From positions 25,527 through 89,526 of the forward strand of contig CAITLU010000039.1 in the NCBI GenBank assembly GCA_903893315.1: a stretch of DNA of 64,000 nucleotides, read 5' to 3'. Source of the DNA: an uncultured bacterium (GTDB lineage: Bacteria; Desulfobacterota; Binatia; UBA1149; CAITLU01). The notes beneath the pieces were generated by a model. That model had not been told where the DNA came from. It made no database searches and worked only from the letters and a program-made list of their open reading frames with translations. Position 1 is the stretch's first letter. Each line of letters begins with the position of its first letter. Below are positions 54,435-64,000 of this stretch, piece by piece. The translations under genes and the position numbers were made by a program.

Positions 54435-55475
54435 TCAGTGCGTGCCGGCCGATGTCAGGAAGGCGGTGACTGCCTCGTTCCAGTGCTCGGGCTGCTCGAA
54501 GTACGGTGAGTGCCCGGCGTCGGCGATCTCGACCACACGTGCACCCCTGACGTGCGTCGATGCGCGCCGGATCAGGGCTGCCGGAAATACCGTGTCGTCG
54601 TGGCCGACCACGAAAAGAGTAGGGATCTTCATGTGCGCGAGTTGGGCGTTGTCGAAACGGGTCGTGGCGAGCTGGCCGGCGATCGAGGCCGGCGCCGGCG
54701 CGCCGAAGCTCGCAAGCGTCTGGTACAGGTAGGCCTCGGCGGGATTGCTCGCGCTGAAGCCGGGACTCAGCGCGGGATGCCTCCCCAGCGGCGGTGGTGT
54801 CGAGCCGAGCGCTCTGGCGTTGGCGAGCATCGTGGTGTGGTGAGCGATGATCTCCGGGTCGTCGATGCCGGCGACGGTGTCGGCCAGAACCAACGCGTCG
54901 ACGCGCTCGGGCGCGCGCAGCGCCAGGCCGAGAGCGGTCCATCCGCCCATCGACTGGCCGACCAGCGAAGCTTTCCTGACGCTGCAGGCGTCCATCACGC
55001 TCAGCAGGTCATCGACCAGCACGCCCACGTCGTAGTGATCCTGACGGCCGCTCGACGGCGCGAATCCGCGCTGGCTCAGCGTGATGACCGTGAAGTGCTG
55101 CGCGAACGCCGGCACCTGGTGGAACCATGAGGCGTGGTTGCCGCCGAGGCCATGGATGAACACCAGGGCCGGGCCAGATCCTGTTTTCTCGTAGTAGAGG
55201 CGGGTGCCGTCGTGCGCGGTGGCGAAACCCGTGACGCGTGCAATGGCGCGCACGGCGCCGACAGGCGCAGGGGCGGCGAAGTGAATTCTGACCGGCGCGT
55301 CGGCCGGACGCCGCCAACTCTTTGGCGCGCCGTTGGGTTTGTCGATCAGTACGTTGGGCACCGGGTGCTTGGCTTGCGCACGCAACGGCACTCCCACGAT
55401 CAGGCCCAGCGCCAAGGTCGATGCGAAAGCTGCAAGCGCAGCGCTGCTGTTGCGGCAGAGGCAGGTGGCTTTCAT
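54435..55475 (-). CDS. Exported alpha/beta hydrolase
   Basis: 346 residues from the ATG at 55475. Signal peptide (AALAAFASTLALGLIVGVPLRAQA), then an alpha/beta fold with LVFIHGLGGNHASW (oxyanion), G-Q-S-M-G-G (nucleophile), VVGHDDTVFP (acid) and IADAGHSPYFEQPEHW (His). It probably acts in the periplasm on an ester or lactone. Its start overlaps the AidB-like dehydrogenase's stop by 4 bases (ATGA), so they are coupled. Confidence 0.9.
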   Translation of the reverse strand: MKATCLCRNSSAALAAFASTLALGLIVGVPLRAQAKHPVPNVLIDKPNGAPKSWRRPADAPVRIHFAAPAPVGAVRAIARVTGFATAHDGTRLYYEKTGSGPALVFIHGLGGNHASWFHQVPAFAQHFTVITLSQRGFAPSSGRQDHYDVGVLVDDLLSVMDACSVRKASLVGQSMGGWTALGLALRAPERVDALVLADTVAGIDDPEIIAHHTTMLANARALGSTPPPLGRHPALSPGFSASNPAEAYLYQTLASFGAPAPASIAGQLATTRFDNAQLAHMKIPTLFVVGHDDTVFPAALIRRASTHVRGARVVEIADAGHSPYFEQPEHWNEAVTAFLTSAGTH

Positions 55476-57205
55476 CTGGTCATCTCCAGGTCGTCGGCAA
55501 GAATGGTGTCGATGCGTCGGTTCCATGACGGGTCGGCTTCGGGTCGGTAGGCACTCATCAGGTGGCGCCTGACGAAGAACTGCGCGACCGCGGTCTTGGT
55601 ACGTCCGTCGCCGGCGGCTCTTTCGCGATCGGCTTCCCACAGCAGGCGCGCAGCTTGGAACAAGCGGGCGAGTTCGGTGAGTTGGCGGCGGAAGTGAATA
55701 CGTCCGTGTTCGGGATTCCGGATCGAGCGGGTCACTCTGGCACTGAGATCGCCGGCGGCTTCGACGAGTCCGGGCACTTCGGCCCTCAGTTCGGAATCCT
55801 CGAGGCTTTCGAGCAGCGTCGTGATCTCGTCGTGGACGTTGGGGAACAGCGCCAGCTTGGCGCAGTCGCGCAACACCTGGAGACACAGCACGTTGTGCGT
55901 GCCTTCCCAATTCTCGAACACGAGGTTGTCGCGCAGCAGGCGCGGAACGGCCGAGAAGTCTTCAATGGCGCCGTTGCCGCCGAAGATCTCCATCGCACTG
56001 CGGGCCACTGCACTGGCGGCTATCGAAGTGATGTACTTGTTGGTGTTCACCAGAAAGCGATAGACGGCCTTTTCGTGTTCGTCGGCCCGCGCTGTCTCGA
56101 TGCGGTCTACCAAGGTGGTCAGATACAGAGTCGACGACAGCGCGGCCTGTTCTTCGCACTTCATTGCCGCCAGCGTTTCGCGCACCAGCGGGTAACGGCC
56201 GATCGGCCCGCCGAACGCTTCGCGCGCGGCAGCGTAGGCAACGGCTTCGACGTAGGCCCGGCGCATCACGCCGGTTGAGGCGAGAGCGTTGAGCCAGCGC
56301 GATGTGTTGAGCACCAATCCGGCGGCAATCTTGAATCCGTCCTTCGGGCGTCCGATCGAATAGGCCAGCGCGTCGTTGAAATCTATTTCCCCGCTGGCCA
56401 TCGCGCGGGTGCCGAGTTTGATCTTGAGGCGTCTGAGTCGAAAGCCGTTCGGTGCGCCGCCTTCGAGACGGCGCGGGATCAGAAAGGCTCCGAGACCGGC
56501 GGTGCCGGAGCCGTTTTCCGCGACTCTGGCAGTGACGAAGAACTGGTCGGCATCGGCGACCGAACAGAACCACTTCTCGCCGCTGACGCGCCAGAGCTTG
56601 GGATCGTCACGATCGGGCAGCGCCTGGCACAGGTTGGCGCCGACGTCGGATCCGCCTTGCACTTCGGTGAGGAACTGCGAGCCGCGCTGCGCGCTGTCGT
56701 AGTCGCGATCGAGAAGTCGCGGCAGGAAGCGCGACTTCAGATCGTCCGAGCCGTGCACCTGCAGGGCCTTGATCAGGCCCGACGTGCAGGCGACGGGGCA
56801 GGCGTGACCGCCTTCGCCGAGGTGGGCCAGCAGGTAGAACAGGATCGCTTGTTCCAGGCCGTGGCCGGGCTCGGCGGCCGTCGCGAGGATTCCGCTGCGC
56901 CAGATCCGGCGGCCCGCCTCGTGGTAAGCCGGGTGGAAATCCACTTCCTCGACAAGTTCGCCGATTCCAGACCAGGAGCGCAGTCGCGGCTGGTTTTCGG
57001 TGCGCTCGCATTCCTCCACGAACGCGTCGACTTCGCCGGCCAGCACCTGGCCGAAGTCGCTGAGCCGCGAACGCAGGGCATCGGCGCCGCCGCCCTTGGC
57101 GAGCAGTCCGAGCAACGTCTGCAAGTTGCGGTTGCTCGCGTAGAAGTTGCGTGTCCTGGCACTTTGCCATTTACGCAGCAGACTTCGTCCGGGGTGCTCG
57201 CTCAT
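55472..57205 (-). CDS. Acyl-CoA dehydrogenase, AidB-like (long form)
   Basis: 577 residues, longer than standard ACADs. It has a ~130-residue N-terminal extension, [32 protein letters not shown] and the AidB-like catalytic block [18 protein letters not shown], which keeps the usual Glu-Gly. A further C-terminal helical domain follows. AidB-like enzymes act on long-chain or unusual acyl-CoAs, or have lost catalysis. It heads an operon with an exported hydrolase. Confidence 0.9.
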   Translation of the reverse strand: MSEHPGRSLLRKWQSARTRNFYASNRNLQTLLGLLAKGGGADALRSRLSDFGQVLAGEVDAFVEECERTENQPRLRSWSGIGELVEEVDFHPAYHEAGRRIWRSGILATAAEPGHGLEQAILFYLLAHLGEGGHACPVACTSGLIKALQVHGSDDLKSRFLPRLLDRDYDSAQRGSQFLTEVQGGSDVGANLCQALPDRDDPKLWRVSGEKWFCSVADADQFFVTARVAENGSGTAGLGAFLIPRRLEGGAPNGFRLRRLKIKLGTRAMASGEIDFNDALAYSIGRPKDGFKIAAGLVLNTSRWLNALASTGVMRRAYVEAVAYAAAREAFGGPIGRYPLVRETLAAMKCEEQAALSSTLYLTTLVDRIETARADEHEKAVYRFLVNTNKYITSIAASAVARSAMEIFGGNGAIEDFSAVPRLLRDNLVFENWEGTHNVLCLQVLRDCAKLALFPNVHDEITTLLESLEDSELRAEVPGLVEAAGDLSARVTRSIRNPEHGRIHFRRQLTELARLFQAARLLWEADRERAAGDGRTKTAVAQFFVRRHLMSAYRPEADPSWNRRIDTILADDLEMTR

Positions 57206-57415
57206 CTCGTTATCCTCCAGTTCCGGGATGCGACGACAGTCAGTGGCATCGCACCGAAGGCTGTTGCGAAACGACTATCAGCCTTCGGCGCGCAAGCAAG
57301 GTGCCCGTGGTCATCCGCGCTCCCGCATCAGGCGGCGCTTGCGCATAGAGGACGGCTTGGTAATGTCCCGCGCACGCCGCCGCGTCGCCATCATCGAATC
57401 AGGAGGTTGTATCGC

Positions 57416-58183
57416 ATGAAACTCGCCGAAACAGTTGCCATTGTTACCGGAGGGGCCTCGGGCCTGGGTCTTGCCACCGTCGAGGCCATCCTGGCCGGCG
57501 GCGGCCGTGTTGCCATCATCGATCTGGAGCGTTCCAACGGCGCGGAAGTCGCCGCCGGGCTCGGTGATCGTGCGATCTTCGCGCCCGCCGACGTCACCAG
57601 TGAAGAAGACATCGTCAAGGCTCTGGATCAGACCATCGCCGCGTTCGGCAAGGTCAACGTCTGCATCAACTGTGCTGGCATCGGTACCGCGATGAAGACC
57701 ACCGGCAAGGGCGGCCCTTTCCCTCTGGCTCTTTTCGCCAAGACTATCGAGATCAATCTCGTCGGTACCTTCAACGTACTGCGTCTGGCTGCTACGCGGA
57801 TGCTTGCCAACGATCCGACCGACGACGGCGAGCGCGGCGTGATAGTCAACACCGCCTCGGTGGCTGCGTTCGACGGACAGATCGGACAGGTGGCCTATTC
57901 GGCCTCGAAGGGCGGAGTGGTCGGCATGACCTTGCCCATCGCACGCGACCTGTCGCGCGACGGCATCCGTTGCTGCACGATCGCACCGGGTACCTTCGAT
58001 ACGCCGATGCTGGCGTTGCTTCCCGACGAAGCCCGTAAAGCGCTCGGCGCGGGAATCCCGTTTCCTCAGCGCCTCGGACGTCCGCAGGAATACGCACAGC
58101 TTGCCTGCGAGATCGTCACCAATTCCTACCTCAACGGAGAGACGATCCGTCTCGACGGCGCACTCAGGATGCCGCCGCGCTGA
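57416..58183 (+). CDS. 3-hydroxyacyl-CoA dehydrogenase type II-like SDR
   Basis: 255 residues. [16 protein letters not shown] (NAD-binding), NCAGI, the catalytic Ser in [18 protein letters not shown] (Tyr and Lys) and [16 protein letters not shown]. The block ...[34 protein letters not shown] is the signature of the HSD17B10-like 3-hydroxyacyl-CoA dehydrogenases. It should oxidise the 3-hydroxyacyl-CoA step of beta-oxidation. AGGAGG lies before the ATG at 57416; an upstream open frame is antisense to the AidB-like gene. Confidence 0.93.
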   Translation: MKLAETVAIVTGGASGLGLATVEAILAGGGRVAIIDLERSNGAEVAAGLGDRAIFAPADVTSEEDIVKALDQTIAAFGKVNVCINCAGIGTAMKTTGKGGPFPLALFAKTIEINLVGTFNVLRLAATRMLANDPTDDGERGVIVNTASVAAFDGQIGQVAYSASKGGVVGMTLPIARDLSRDGIRCCTIAPGTFDTPMLALLPDEARKALGAGIPFPQRLGRPQEYAQLACEIVTNSYLNGETIRLDGALRMPPR

Positions 58184-58238
58184 AGCCGGTCCGGCTTGCT
58201 TGACGGCGAGCCGTGCCAGATACGGCAGATGTTTCAGA

Positions 58239-58280
58239 GAACGGTGGTCGGCCTTTCGGGCCGGCCGCCGTTCGTGTTTT
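58239..58280. terminator. Intrinsic terminator between convergent SDR genes
   Basis: A 15-bp stem with two G-U pairs (58239-58253 with 58259-58273), loop TTTCG, followed by GTGTTTT. It ends the plus-strand SDR transcript and may serve the convergent minus-strand SDR as well. Confidence 0.85.
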
Positions 58281-58296
58281 AGAGGCGTTTTCGCTG

Positions 58297-59055
58297 CTAG
58301 AAGATCGCGTAGCCGCCGTCGACGCGCAGAACGTCGCCGGTGTGAAAGTCGGAAGCCTTCGACGCCAGATAGACCGCGACGCCTTCGAAGTCCTCGGGCC
58401 GTCCCCAACGCCGCGCCGGCGTGCGCTGCACGACCGTCTCGCGCAGTTTGTCCCACGACCTTGCGGCCTCGGTCATCTCGGTTTCGATCCAGCCCGGAAT
58501 GATGGTGTTGGCCTGGATGCCGTGACGGGCGCACTCCACCGCCAGCGTACGAACCAACGAGCAGACGCCACCTTTACTGGCCGAATACTGGGCCTGGCGC
58601 GGCATCCCGTGCATCGAGCCGACCGAGGCTACGGCAATCAACTTGCCGCCGCCGTCGCGAGTCTTCATGTGCCGCACCGCTTCGCGAAAGGTAAGGAAGG
58701 TGCCGACCAGGTTGACGTCGACCACCGCAGCCCAGTCCTCGACCGTCATCTCGGTGAACGCGACGGCGCGTCCCACACCGGCATTGGCAAAGCAGGAATC
58801 TACGCGACCGAAGCGCGCCAGAGTTTCCTGCATGGCGCGCGCGACGTCGTCTTCGCGAGCCACGTCGCAGACGAAAGCCTCGGCCTGGCATCCCAGCGCG
58901 AGCAGTTCGGCTACGGCTGCGGCGTTCTTGTCGGTGTTGCGACTCCAGACGGCAACGCTCGCTCCGGCCTTGGCCAGGCCCCTGGCCATGCCGAGACCGA
59001 TTCCGCCGTTGCCGCCCGTGATTACTGCTACGTGTCCGTCGAGGTTGAAAAACAT
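58297..59055 (-). CDS. SDR family oxidoreductase
   Basis: 252 residues. TGGNGGIGLGMARGLAKAGA, catalytic Ser in VASVGSMHG, YSASKGG, then GWIETEMTEAARSWDKLRETVVQRTPARRWGRPEDFEGVAVYLASKASDFHTGDVLRVDGGYAIF, all SDR landmarks. It reduces or oxidises a secondary alcohol/ketone with NAD(P). AGGAAGG precedes the ATG at 59055; longer open codons upstream are not family-like. Confidence 0.93.
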   Translation of the reverse strand: MFFNLDGHVAVITGGNGGIGLGMARGLAKAGASVAVWSRNTDKNAAAVAELLALGCQAEAFVCDVAREDDVARAMQETLARFGRVDSCFANAGVGRAVAFTEMTVEDWAAVVDVNLVGTFLTFREAVRHMKTRDGGGKLIAVASVGSMHGMPRQAQYSASKGGVCSLVRTLAVECARHGIQANTIIPGWIETEMTEAARSWDKLRETVVQRTPARRWGRPEDFEGVAVYLASKASDFHTGDVLRVDGGYAIF

Positions 59056-59190
59056 GGGCCTTCCTAGCGCGGGAGTCGTACCGGTCAACAGGCGCTCGTT
59101 CCCGAGGGCCGCTGCGGTGATCGATTCAGGGCCGTTGTGGGAAGCGCGAAGCCGTGGAGTCGGCAGCGCATTCCTGGCAGCCTCGCGTCG

Positions 59191-59616
59191 ATGCCAACTC
59201 CAGCCTCTTCCGCGGTCGCGCTCGTCCTGGTCGATCACGGCAGCCGCGCCGCCGACGCGAACGCCGTGGTGGAATCCGCCGCGCGCGACCTCGCCGCACG
59301 GAGCGGCGACCGCTTCGTTGCCGTCATGGCTGCCCACATGGAACTGGCATCGCCGTCGCTTGCGGAAGCCTTTGCGTCGGTAGTTGCGGCGGGTGCCGAG
59401 ACAGTTGTGGTCGTGTTGTTCTTCCTGGGGCCGGGCACTCATTCCAGGCGCGACATTCCGGCGCTGGTGGCGCAGGCGGCGGCGCAGCATCCGGGCCTGC
59501 AGGTCGTCGTCTCCGAGCCTCTCGGGCACGACCCGCGGCTGGTGGATCTCGCGCTGATTCGCGCCGAGCAGGGGCTGGCACAGGTGCGCGGCCTCAACCC
59601 GAGACCGCGCACCTGA
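59191..59616 (+). CDS. CbiX/SirB-like chelatase-family protein
   Basis: 141 residues. LVLVDHGSRAADANAVVE supplies the first metal-binding His, and VVVVLFFLGPGTHSRRDIPALVAQAAAQHP the second; the C-terminal VVSEPLGHDPRLVDLALIR is the normal family end. CbiX-type proteins insert Co or Fe into sirohydrochlorin; single-domain forms may be chaperones. No other tetrapyrrole gene is nearby. I use the ATG at 59191; a GTG at 59137 would add 18 residues. Confidence 0.85.
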   Translation: MPTPASSAVALVLVDHGSRAADANAVVESAARDLAARSGDRFVAVMAAHMELASPSLAEAFASVVAAGAETVVVVLFFLGPGTHSRRDIPALVAQAAAQHPGLQVVVSEPLGHDPRLVDLALIRAEQGLAQVRGLNPRPRT

Positions 59617-59620
59617 CGCA

Positions 59621-62600
59621 CTATCGCACCGTTGTCGTTTCCGCGGCGCTGGCCGTCATTCCGCTGCCGTCGCTTACGGTACCGCTCACCGACAGTGCGC
59701 GACCACTGACGAGGTTGACCGACACACGGACGCGGGCACGCACCGTTCCGCTCGAATCGCCGAGCCCGTTCCAGACGATGTTGTTGCCGACCGTCGTCGC
59801 GCCGGCGGGAACCGTGCTTTGCAGGACCAGCCCGGTCGGCAATGTCATCGTGAGCAGGCCGGTGCCCTGCATCCCATCGTAAGAGGCCGCGATGTCGGCC
59901 GTCGTTCCTTTGGTCACTGTGCGGCCGAGCGTGAGTGCCATCGACAACTCGACGGGCGACGGGGAGGTGCTGCGGATCACCGTGGTCGCCTGCGCGGTCG
60001 TGACTACCGCTCCGGCGTCGATCGCCGATCCGTTGATCACCAGCGTTGCGCCGGAAGCCGCTTTGGCATCGACCGCGACGCGCAGTCGGAGAGATCCGCT
60101 CTTGCTGGTCAGACCCGTCCAGACCACGGTATTCCCCGATACTTCGGCGGCCGGTATCTCCAGCACCGGAGTCAGTTCCGGCGGCAGTTCGATCCCCACC
60201 GTCCCGGGCTGCTTCATCCCGTCGTAACGGATCGAGATGTCAGCGGTGGTGCCGGCTGTCATCGAGCGAAGCGCGTCGAGATTGAGTGAAAGCACATCGT
60301 TTCCCACCGCGTTGCCGAGGCTGACGACGGTTCGTGTCTCGTCGCCGACCACGTCGCTGCTCTGATCGGTCATCGACACGCTGCCGACCAGAACGGTTCC
60401 ATCCGGGACGTCGTTCGCGACGGTGTCGATCTTTACCAGCCCCGAGGGAACCGGCAGGTCACTCCAGATCAGAGTCTTGTCGGTTCCACCGTTCGGTGCG
60501 GGAGACGCCTTCACTACCCTTACCTCGTCAGGCAACGAGACCGTCAACTGATTGCTGCCGACCGCCGAACGATAGCGCGCCGTGTAGCGCAGTGCCATTC
60601 CCGCACGGACGTGCGACGGCGCTTTGATGGAAGTGAACAGTCTTCCGCGACTCGTCACCAGACTGGTGTACTCGCAGACCGCAACCCCGCCGGCCCTGTC
60701 ATCCATCGTGGCGCTGCTGGTGATGAGAGTCTGGTCCTGGGTCGCCAGGTCTACGAAGGTGGTGACCGTGACCTTGCCGGCCGTTCGCGCGAGCGAACTC
60801 CAGTACAGAGTGTTGCCGTCCTGCGAGTCGGGCGTGGGGTACACCGAGTCGACGCGCACTTCGTCCGGTATCGTCAGCGACAGTTCGTTATTTTCCGAAC
60901 CGTTCTTGTAGCGGAGCGTGTAGCTGACGTAGCTGCCGGGATGTGTGTTGTACTGAGCGCGCAGGAAGCACGAGAGGCGTGCAGTGTCGGTAGATCCACC
61001 CCGCACACGGAAGGAGTTGCGGGCCTGAGCAGAGTGGCCTTCGGCGTCGCTCAGTGTCGCCAGGTTCGCGATCGAGGTCCCGATCGCGAGCGCCGGGTCG
61101 ATGCGAGCCGTTATAAGGCCTTTGCCGACGGCCATCGCGGTGAACGCGGGGACGCTGAACGTCGCCGTGTTGCCTGCAATCGTGGCTGTCGCGTCGGGCG
61201 AGGTGGCCCCCAGCAGTTCGAGCCCGGCGGGCAGCGGATCGACGATGGTGGCGGTGCCGAGGTCGTTGCGGCACGAGTTCGACCACTGCAGCGTGTAGAG
61301 AACCTCTCCGCCTGCATTGGTGTTGCCGGAGTGCACCTTCTTCAGGGAGACCGCGCAGTCGTCCGGCGCAGGCTGGCAGGCGGCGCCGACGCGCACGGTA
61401 GCGGAATCGCTTGCCGTGTCGTTCACCGGGCGGGAATCGCCGGTGCTCGAAACGCTCGCCGTGTTGTTCACGGTCGGGTAAGCGCCTTCCTCGATGTTCA
61501 CGGTGAGCGTGATTATCGAAGACCTTGACGTGGCCGAGATCACGCCAGCGCTCGTGCACGTCACTATCTGGCCGACAGCCGAACAGGTCCATCCGGTTCC
61601 GCCGGCTGACACATAGGACAGGCCCGCGGGCAGCGTGTCGGCCACCGTAATGGTGCCGCTGGTCGAGTCCGGCCCGAGATTGTCGACGCTGAGCGTGTAG
61701 ATCCCGGCAGCGCAGGTTTCGAAGATCCCGCTGTGATTCTTGTTGATGCTCAGGTCGGCATTGGTGTGGAGGCTGCTGCCCAAATCGCCGAAATTGACCG
61801 TGGTAGCGCTCAGTCCCGCGGTGATCGAAACGCTGTTGGGCGTCGTGCTCGTGTGGTCAGGCTGGTCGGTTTCCACCACCGTGTAGGCACCGAAAGTCAG
61901 GCCTGTGAAGGCATAGTTGCCGTCGCCGTTCGTTGTCGCGGTGCAACCGGCCGGACAGGACGGTCCGGTGAGCGTCACCGTCACGCCGCCGAGCGCGGGT
62001 TCGCCGGGATTCTGCAGGCCGTCGCTGTTGAGGTCGTCGAATACCACGCCGGTGACCTTGGCCACCGCCGACGCGGATGCGCCGTCGGAGTTGTCTGACG
62101 CATCCGGGTCAGTGGTCGTGGACGAGATCGAGGCGTTGTTAACCAGCGGATTGGGGCCGCTGTACGATGACGGCACTGAGTATGTTGTCGTGATCGTCGC
62201 GGTGGCACCGGCAGCTACGGTTGCAAGTGAACACGGGTACGTCGAAGCGCAGCTGCCGCTGTTCGAAACGAAGACCAGGCCGCTCGGTGTTGGGTCGGCG
62301 ACCGCGACGCCGGCGGCGTCCGACGGTCCGGCGTTCGTCACCGTTATCGTGTAGACGACATTGCTGCCCGTGGTGAAGGTGGCAGGCCCGTTCTTGACGA
62401 TGCTCAGGTCGGCGCTCGGGACTACCGCGGCGGTAGCCGTCGATGTGTTGTTGGCAGGCGTCGAGTCGCTGGTCGTGCTCGATACCGTCGCCGTGTTCAC
62501 CAGCGGCGCGGGTGTCGTGTACGACGCGGGCACCGAATAGGTGCTCGTGATGGTGCGGGTTGCGCCGGCAGCGACGATCCCCAGCGAGCAAGGGTAGGCG

Positions 62601-64000
62601 CTGACACAGTTGCCGGTGTTGGAGACGAAGGTAAGCCCGGTCGGTGTCGGATCGGCTACGCTCACTGCGGCCGCGTCGGAAGCGCCGTTGTTGGTTACGG
62701 TTATCGTGTAGACGGCGTTGGTCCCCGGCGTCACCGATACCGGCCCGGTCTTGCTTATCGCAACGTCGGCGCTGGCCACCACCGGAGTCGACGAAGTGGA
62801 CGTGTTGTTCGGCGGCGTCGGATCTGCAGTGGTCGATGTCACCGTGGCTGTGTTCAGCACCGGATCCGGCGTGGTGTACGAGGCTGGCACCGAATAGGTG
62901 CTCGTGATGGTGCGGGTTGCGCCGGCAGCGACGATCCCCAGCGAGCAAGGATAGGCGCTGACACAGTCGCCGGCGTTGGAGACGAAGGTAAGCCCGGTCG
63001 GTGTCGGATCGGCGACGCTCACTGCGGCCGCGTCGGAGGCCCCGTTGTTGGTTACGGCTATCGTGTAAACGGCGTTGGTCCCCGGCGTGATCGAGACAGG
63101 CCCGGTCTTGCTGACCTGGAGGTCAGAACTCGGAATTACCGGAGTCGATGTCGTTGAGGTGCCGTTGCCCGGCGTCGGATCGTTGGTGGAGGACGACACC
63201 GTCGCGGTGTTCACGACCGGGTCGGGAGTCGTGTAGGAGGCCGGCACCAAATAGGTGCTCGTGATCGTGCGGGTGGTGCCGGAGTGTACGACCCCGAGAT
63301 CACAAGGGTAGGCGCTCACGCAGGCGCCGGTGTTGGACACGAAGGTAAATCCGGTCGGCGTCAGATCGGCGACGCTGACAGCGGCTGCGTCCGATGATCC
63401 GTTATTGACGACGGTTATCGTGTAGATGGCGTCGGCTCCCGGCGTTATCGACGCCGGCCCGGTCTTGCTGATGGAAACGTCGGCGCTGGCCGTAACCGGC
63501 GCCGATGACGTGGAGGTATCGTTACCCGGCGTCGGATCGTCGGTAGTGGTCGACACCGTTGCGGTGTTGAGCACCGGATCGGGCGTCGTGTACGAGGCCG
63601 GCACCGAATAGGTGCTCGTGACGGTGCGTGTGGCACCGGCGGCCATTGTTCCGAGCGAGCAGGGATACGTGCTCACGCAGTCACCCGCGTTGGATACGAA
63701 GGTAAGCCCGGACGGCGTTGAATCGGCGACGCTGACCGAGGCTGCGTCTGAGCTTCCGTTGTTGGTGACGGTTATCGTGTAAACGGCGTTGGCCCCCGGC
63801 GTTATCGACGCCGGCCCGGCCTTGCTGATGGAAACGTCGGCGCTGGCATTGACCGGCGTCGATGATGTCGCCGTGTTGTCGGGCGCCGTCGGGTCGTTGG
63901 TCGTGGTCGATACGGTTGCGGTGTTGAGCACCGGGTCCGGCGTCGTGTACGAGGCCGGCACCGCATAGGTGCTCGTGATCGTGTGGGTCGCACCGGCTGC
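59621..64000 (-). CDS. Giant DUF11/SdrD-B repeat surface protein (partial, N-terminus beyond right edge)
   Basis: At least 1459 codons; the frame stays open to the window edge, so the N-terminus is missing. From N to C: at least six DUF11-type beta-sandwich repeats of 119 residues (start ADVSISKTGP, end ...TADPTP or similar), then an SdrD-B-like domain (VVFDDLNSDGLQNPGEPALGGVTVTL, near 62060-61757), two further DUF11-like domains, then four or five more distant Ig-like beta repeats. The C-terminus ends SETTTVR with no membrane helix, LPXTG or autotransporter barrel visible. It should be a secreted or surface-attached fibre; how it is exported is unknown. Confidence 0.9.
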   Translation of the reverse strand, partial: AAGATHTITSTYAVPASYTTPDPVLNTATVSTTTNDPTAPDNTATSSTPVNASADVSISKAGPASITPGANAVYTITVTNNGSSDAASVSVADSTPSGLTFVSNAGDCVSTYPCSLGTMAAGATRTVTSTYSVPASYTTPDPVLNTATVSTTTDDPTPGNDTSTSSAPVTASADVSISKTGPASITPGADAIYTITVVNNGSSDAAAVSVADLTPTGFTFVSNTGACVSAYPCDLGVVHSGTTRTITSTYLVPASYTTPDPVVNTATVSSSTNDPTPGNGTSTTSTPVIPSSDLQVSKTGPVSITPGTNAVYTIAVTNNGASDAAAVSVADPTPTGLTFVSNAGDCVSAYPCSLGIVAAGATRTITSTYSVPASYTTPDPVLNTATVTSTTADPTPPNNTSTSSTPVVASADVAISKTGPVSVTPGTNAVYTITVTNNGASDAAAVSVADPTPTGLTFVSNTGNCVSAYPCSLGIVAAGATRTITSTYSVPASYTTPAPLVNTATVSSTTSDSTPANNTSTATAAVVPSADLSIVKNGPATFTTGSNVVYTITVTNAGPSDAAGVAVADPTPSGLVFVSNSGSCASTYPCSLATVAAGATATITTTYSVPSSYSGPNPLVNNASISSTTTDPDASDNSDGASASAVAKVTGVVFDDLNSDGLQNPGEPALGGVTVTLTGPSCPAGCTATTNGDGNYAFTGLTFGAYTVVETDQPDHTSTTPNSVSITAGLSATTVNFGDLGSSLHTNADLSINKNHSGIFETCAAGIYTLSVDNLGPDSTSGTITVADTLPAGLSYVSAGGTGWTCSAVGQIVTCTSAGVISATSRSSIITLTVNIEEGAYPTVNNTASVSSTGDSRPVNDTASDSATVRVGAACQPAPDDCAVSLKKVHSGNTNAGGEVLYTLQWSNSCRNDLGTATIVDPLPAGLELLGATSPDATATIAGNTATFSVPAFTAMAVGKGLITARIDPALAIGTSIANLATLSDAEGHSAQARNSFRVRGGSTDTARLSCFLRAQYNTHPGSYVSYTLRYKNGSENNELSLTIPDEVRVDSVYPTPDSQDGNTLYWSSLARTAGKVTVTTFVDLATQDQTLITSSATMDDRAGGVAVCEYTSLVTSRGRLFTSIKAPSHVRAGMALRYTARYRSAVGSNQLTVSLPDEVRVVKASPAPNGGTDKTLIWSDLPVPSGLVKIDTVANDVPDGTVLVGSVSMTDQSSDVVGDETRTVVSLGNAVGNDVLSLNLDALRSMTAGTTADISIRYDGMKQPGTVGIELPPELTPVLEIPAAEVSGNTVVWTGLTSKSGSLRLRVAVDAKAASGATLVINGSAIDAGAVVTTAQATTVIRSTSPSPVELSMALTLGRTVTKGTTADIAASYDGMQGTGLLTMTLPTGLVLQSTVPAGATTVGNNIVWNGLGDSSGTVRARVRVSVNLVSGRALSVSGTVSDGSGMTASAAETTTVR
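62065..64000. repeat. Tandem 357-bp repeats encoding 119-residue DUF11 units
   Basis: A landmark decamer beginning CAC and ending ATAG, or a close variant, recurs at 62174, 62531, 62888, 63245, 63602 and 63959, always 357 bases apart. Neighbouring units 62531, 62888 and 63245 are nearly identical at DNA level over long stretches, more so than protein conservation needs. At least six units, continuing beyond the edge. Confidence 0.92.

Overview
The window is about 64 kb of high-GC DNA (strong G/C preference at third codon positions) from a Gram-negative bacterium. I see outer-membrane-factor lipoproteins, a MacA-type periplasmic adaptor, a ZapG/YhcB-type division protein and a glutamyl-Q tRNA(Asp) synthetase. 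Together these point to Proteobacteria, most likely a gammaproteobacterium; I cannot place it more finely. I recognise no tRNA, rRNA, CRISPR array, insertion sequence or prophage. The two edge genes, a binding-protein-like gene on the left and a giant repeat protein on the right, both run off the window.

Layout. 1-11.5 kb is mixed housekeeping and lipid metabolism: a DUF7064-type protein, an acetyltransferase, an enoyl-CoA hydratase, gluQ, a PAP2 phosphatase, zapG, ychF, an NTF2-like exported protein, an acyl-CoA ligase, a pyrophosphate-type phosphofructokinase and an RRM protein with a polyglycine tail. 11.8-16.6 kb is a minus-strand MacA / ATPase / permease / TolC-like operon with overlapping genes. 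16.9-22.6 kb is a plus-strand acyl-CoA catabolic cluster: acyl-CoA dehydrogenase, nitroreductase, thiolase, acyl-CoA ligase and TetR regulator. 22.7-30.7 kb holds an amino-acid permease and a five-gene operon (TetR, EmrA-like adaptor, EmrB-like pump, outer membrane factor, DUF2855) in which the first four genes overlap by 4 bases and an operator-like palindrome lies upstream.

30.8-36.4 kb carries a DEAD-box helicase with a DbpA-type tail, a GH16 glycosidase with an EF-hand-like loop ending on its catalytic glutamate, a pair of exported proteins (DUF4056 and a phospholipase-A2-like lipoprotein) and a tyrosine/proline-rich exported protein. 36.4-39.1 kb is gdhA divergent from a Fic-fold protein with a degenerate active site and a winged-helix tail. 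The region between them holds four copies of a decamer, TAANCGGGYG. 39.2-47.8 kb has a second acyl-CoA dehydrogenase, an alpha/beta hydrolase, a cysteine-rich protein of unknown function, a GST/HxlR pair, a VOC/acyl-CoA ligase pair and a glycerophosphodiesterase. 47.9-59.6 kb has a membrane adenylate cyclase, a DprE1-like oxidoreductase, ilvA, a DUF2461 protein, a flavoprotein, an alpha/beta hydrolase coupled to an AidB-like dehydrogenase, two SDRs and a CbiX-like protein. 59.6-64 kb is a giant DUF11/SdrD-like surface protein with six copies of an exactly 357-bp repeat.

How it fits together. The dominant theme is activation and beta-oxidation of acyl-CoA or steroid-like substrates: three AMP-forming ligases, three acyl-CoA dehydrogenases, an enoyl-CoA hydratase, a thiolase and SDRs. 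It sits alongside two tripartite efflux systems. The least ordinary items are the degenerate Fic/winged-helix protein with its decamer array, the EF-hand/GH16 overlap, the acyl-CoA dehydrogenase pair with an altered catalytic motif, and a set of long hairpins near gene ends that lack U-tracts.
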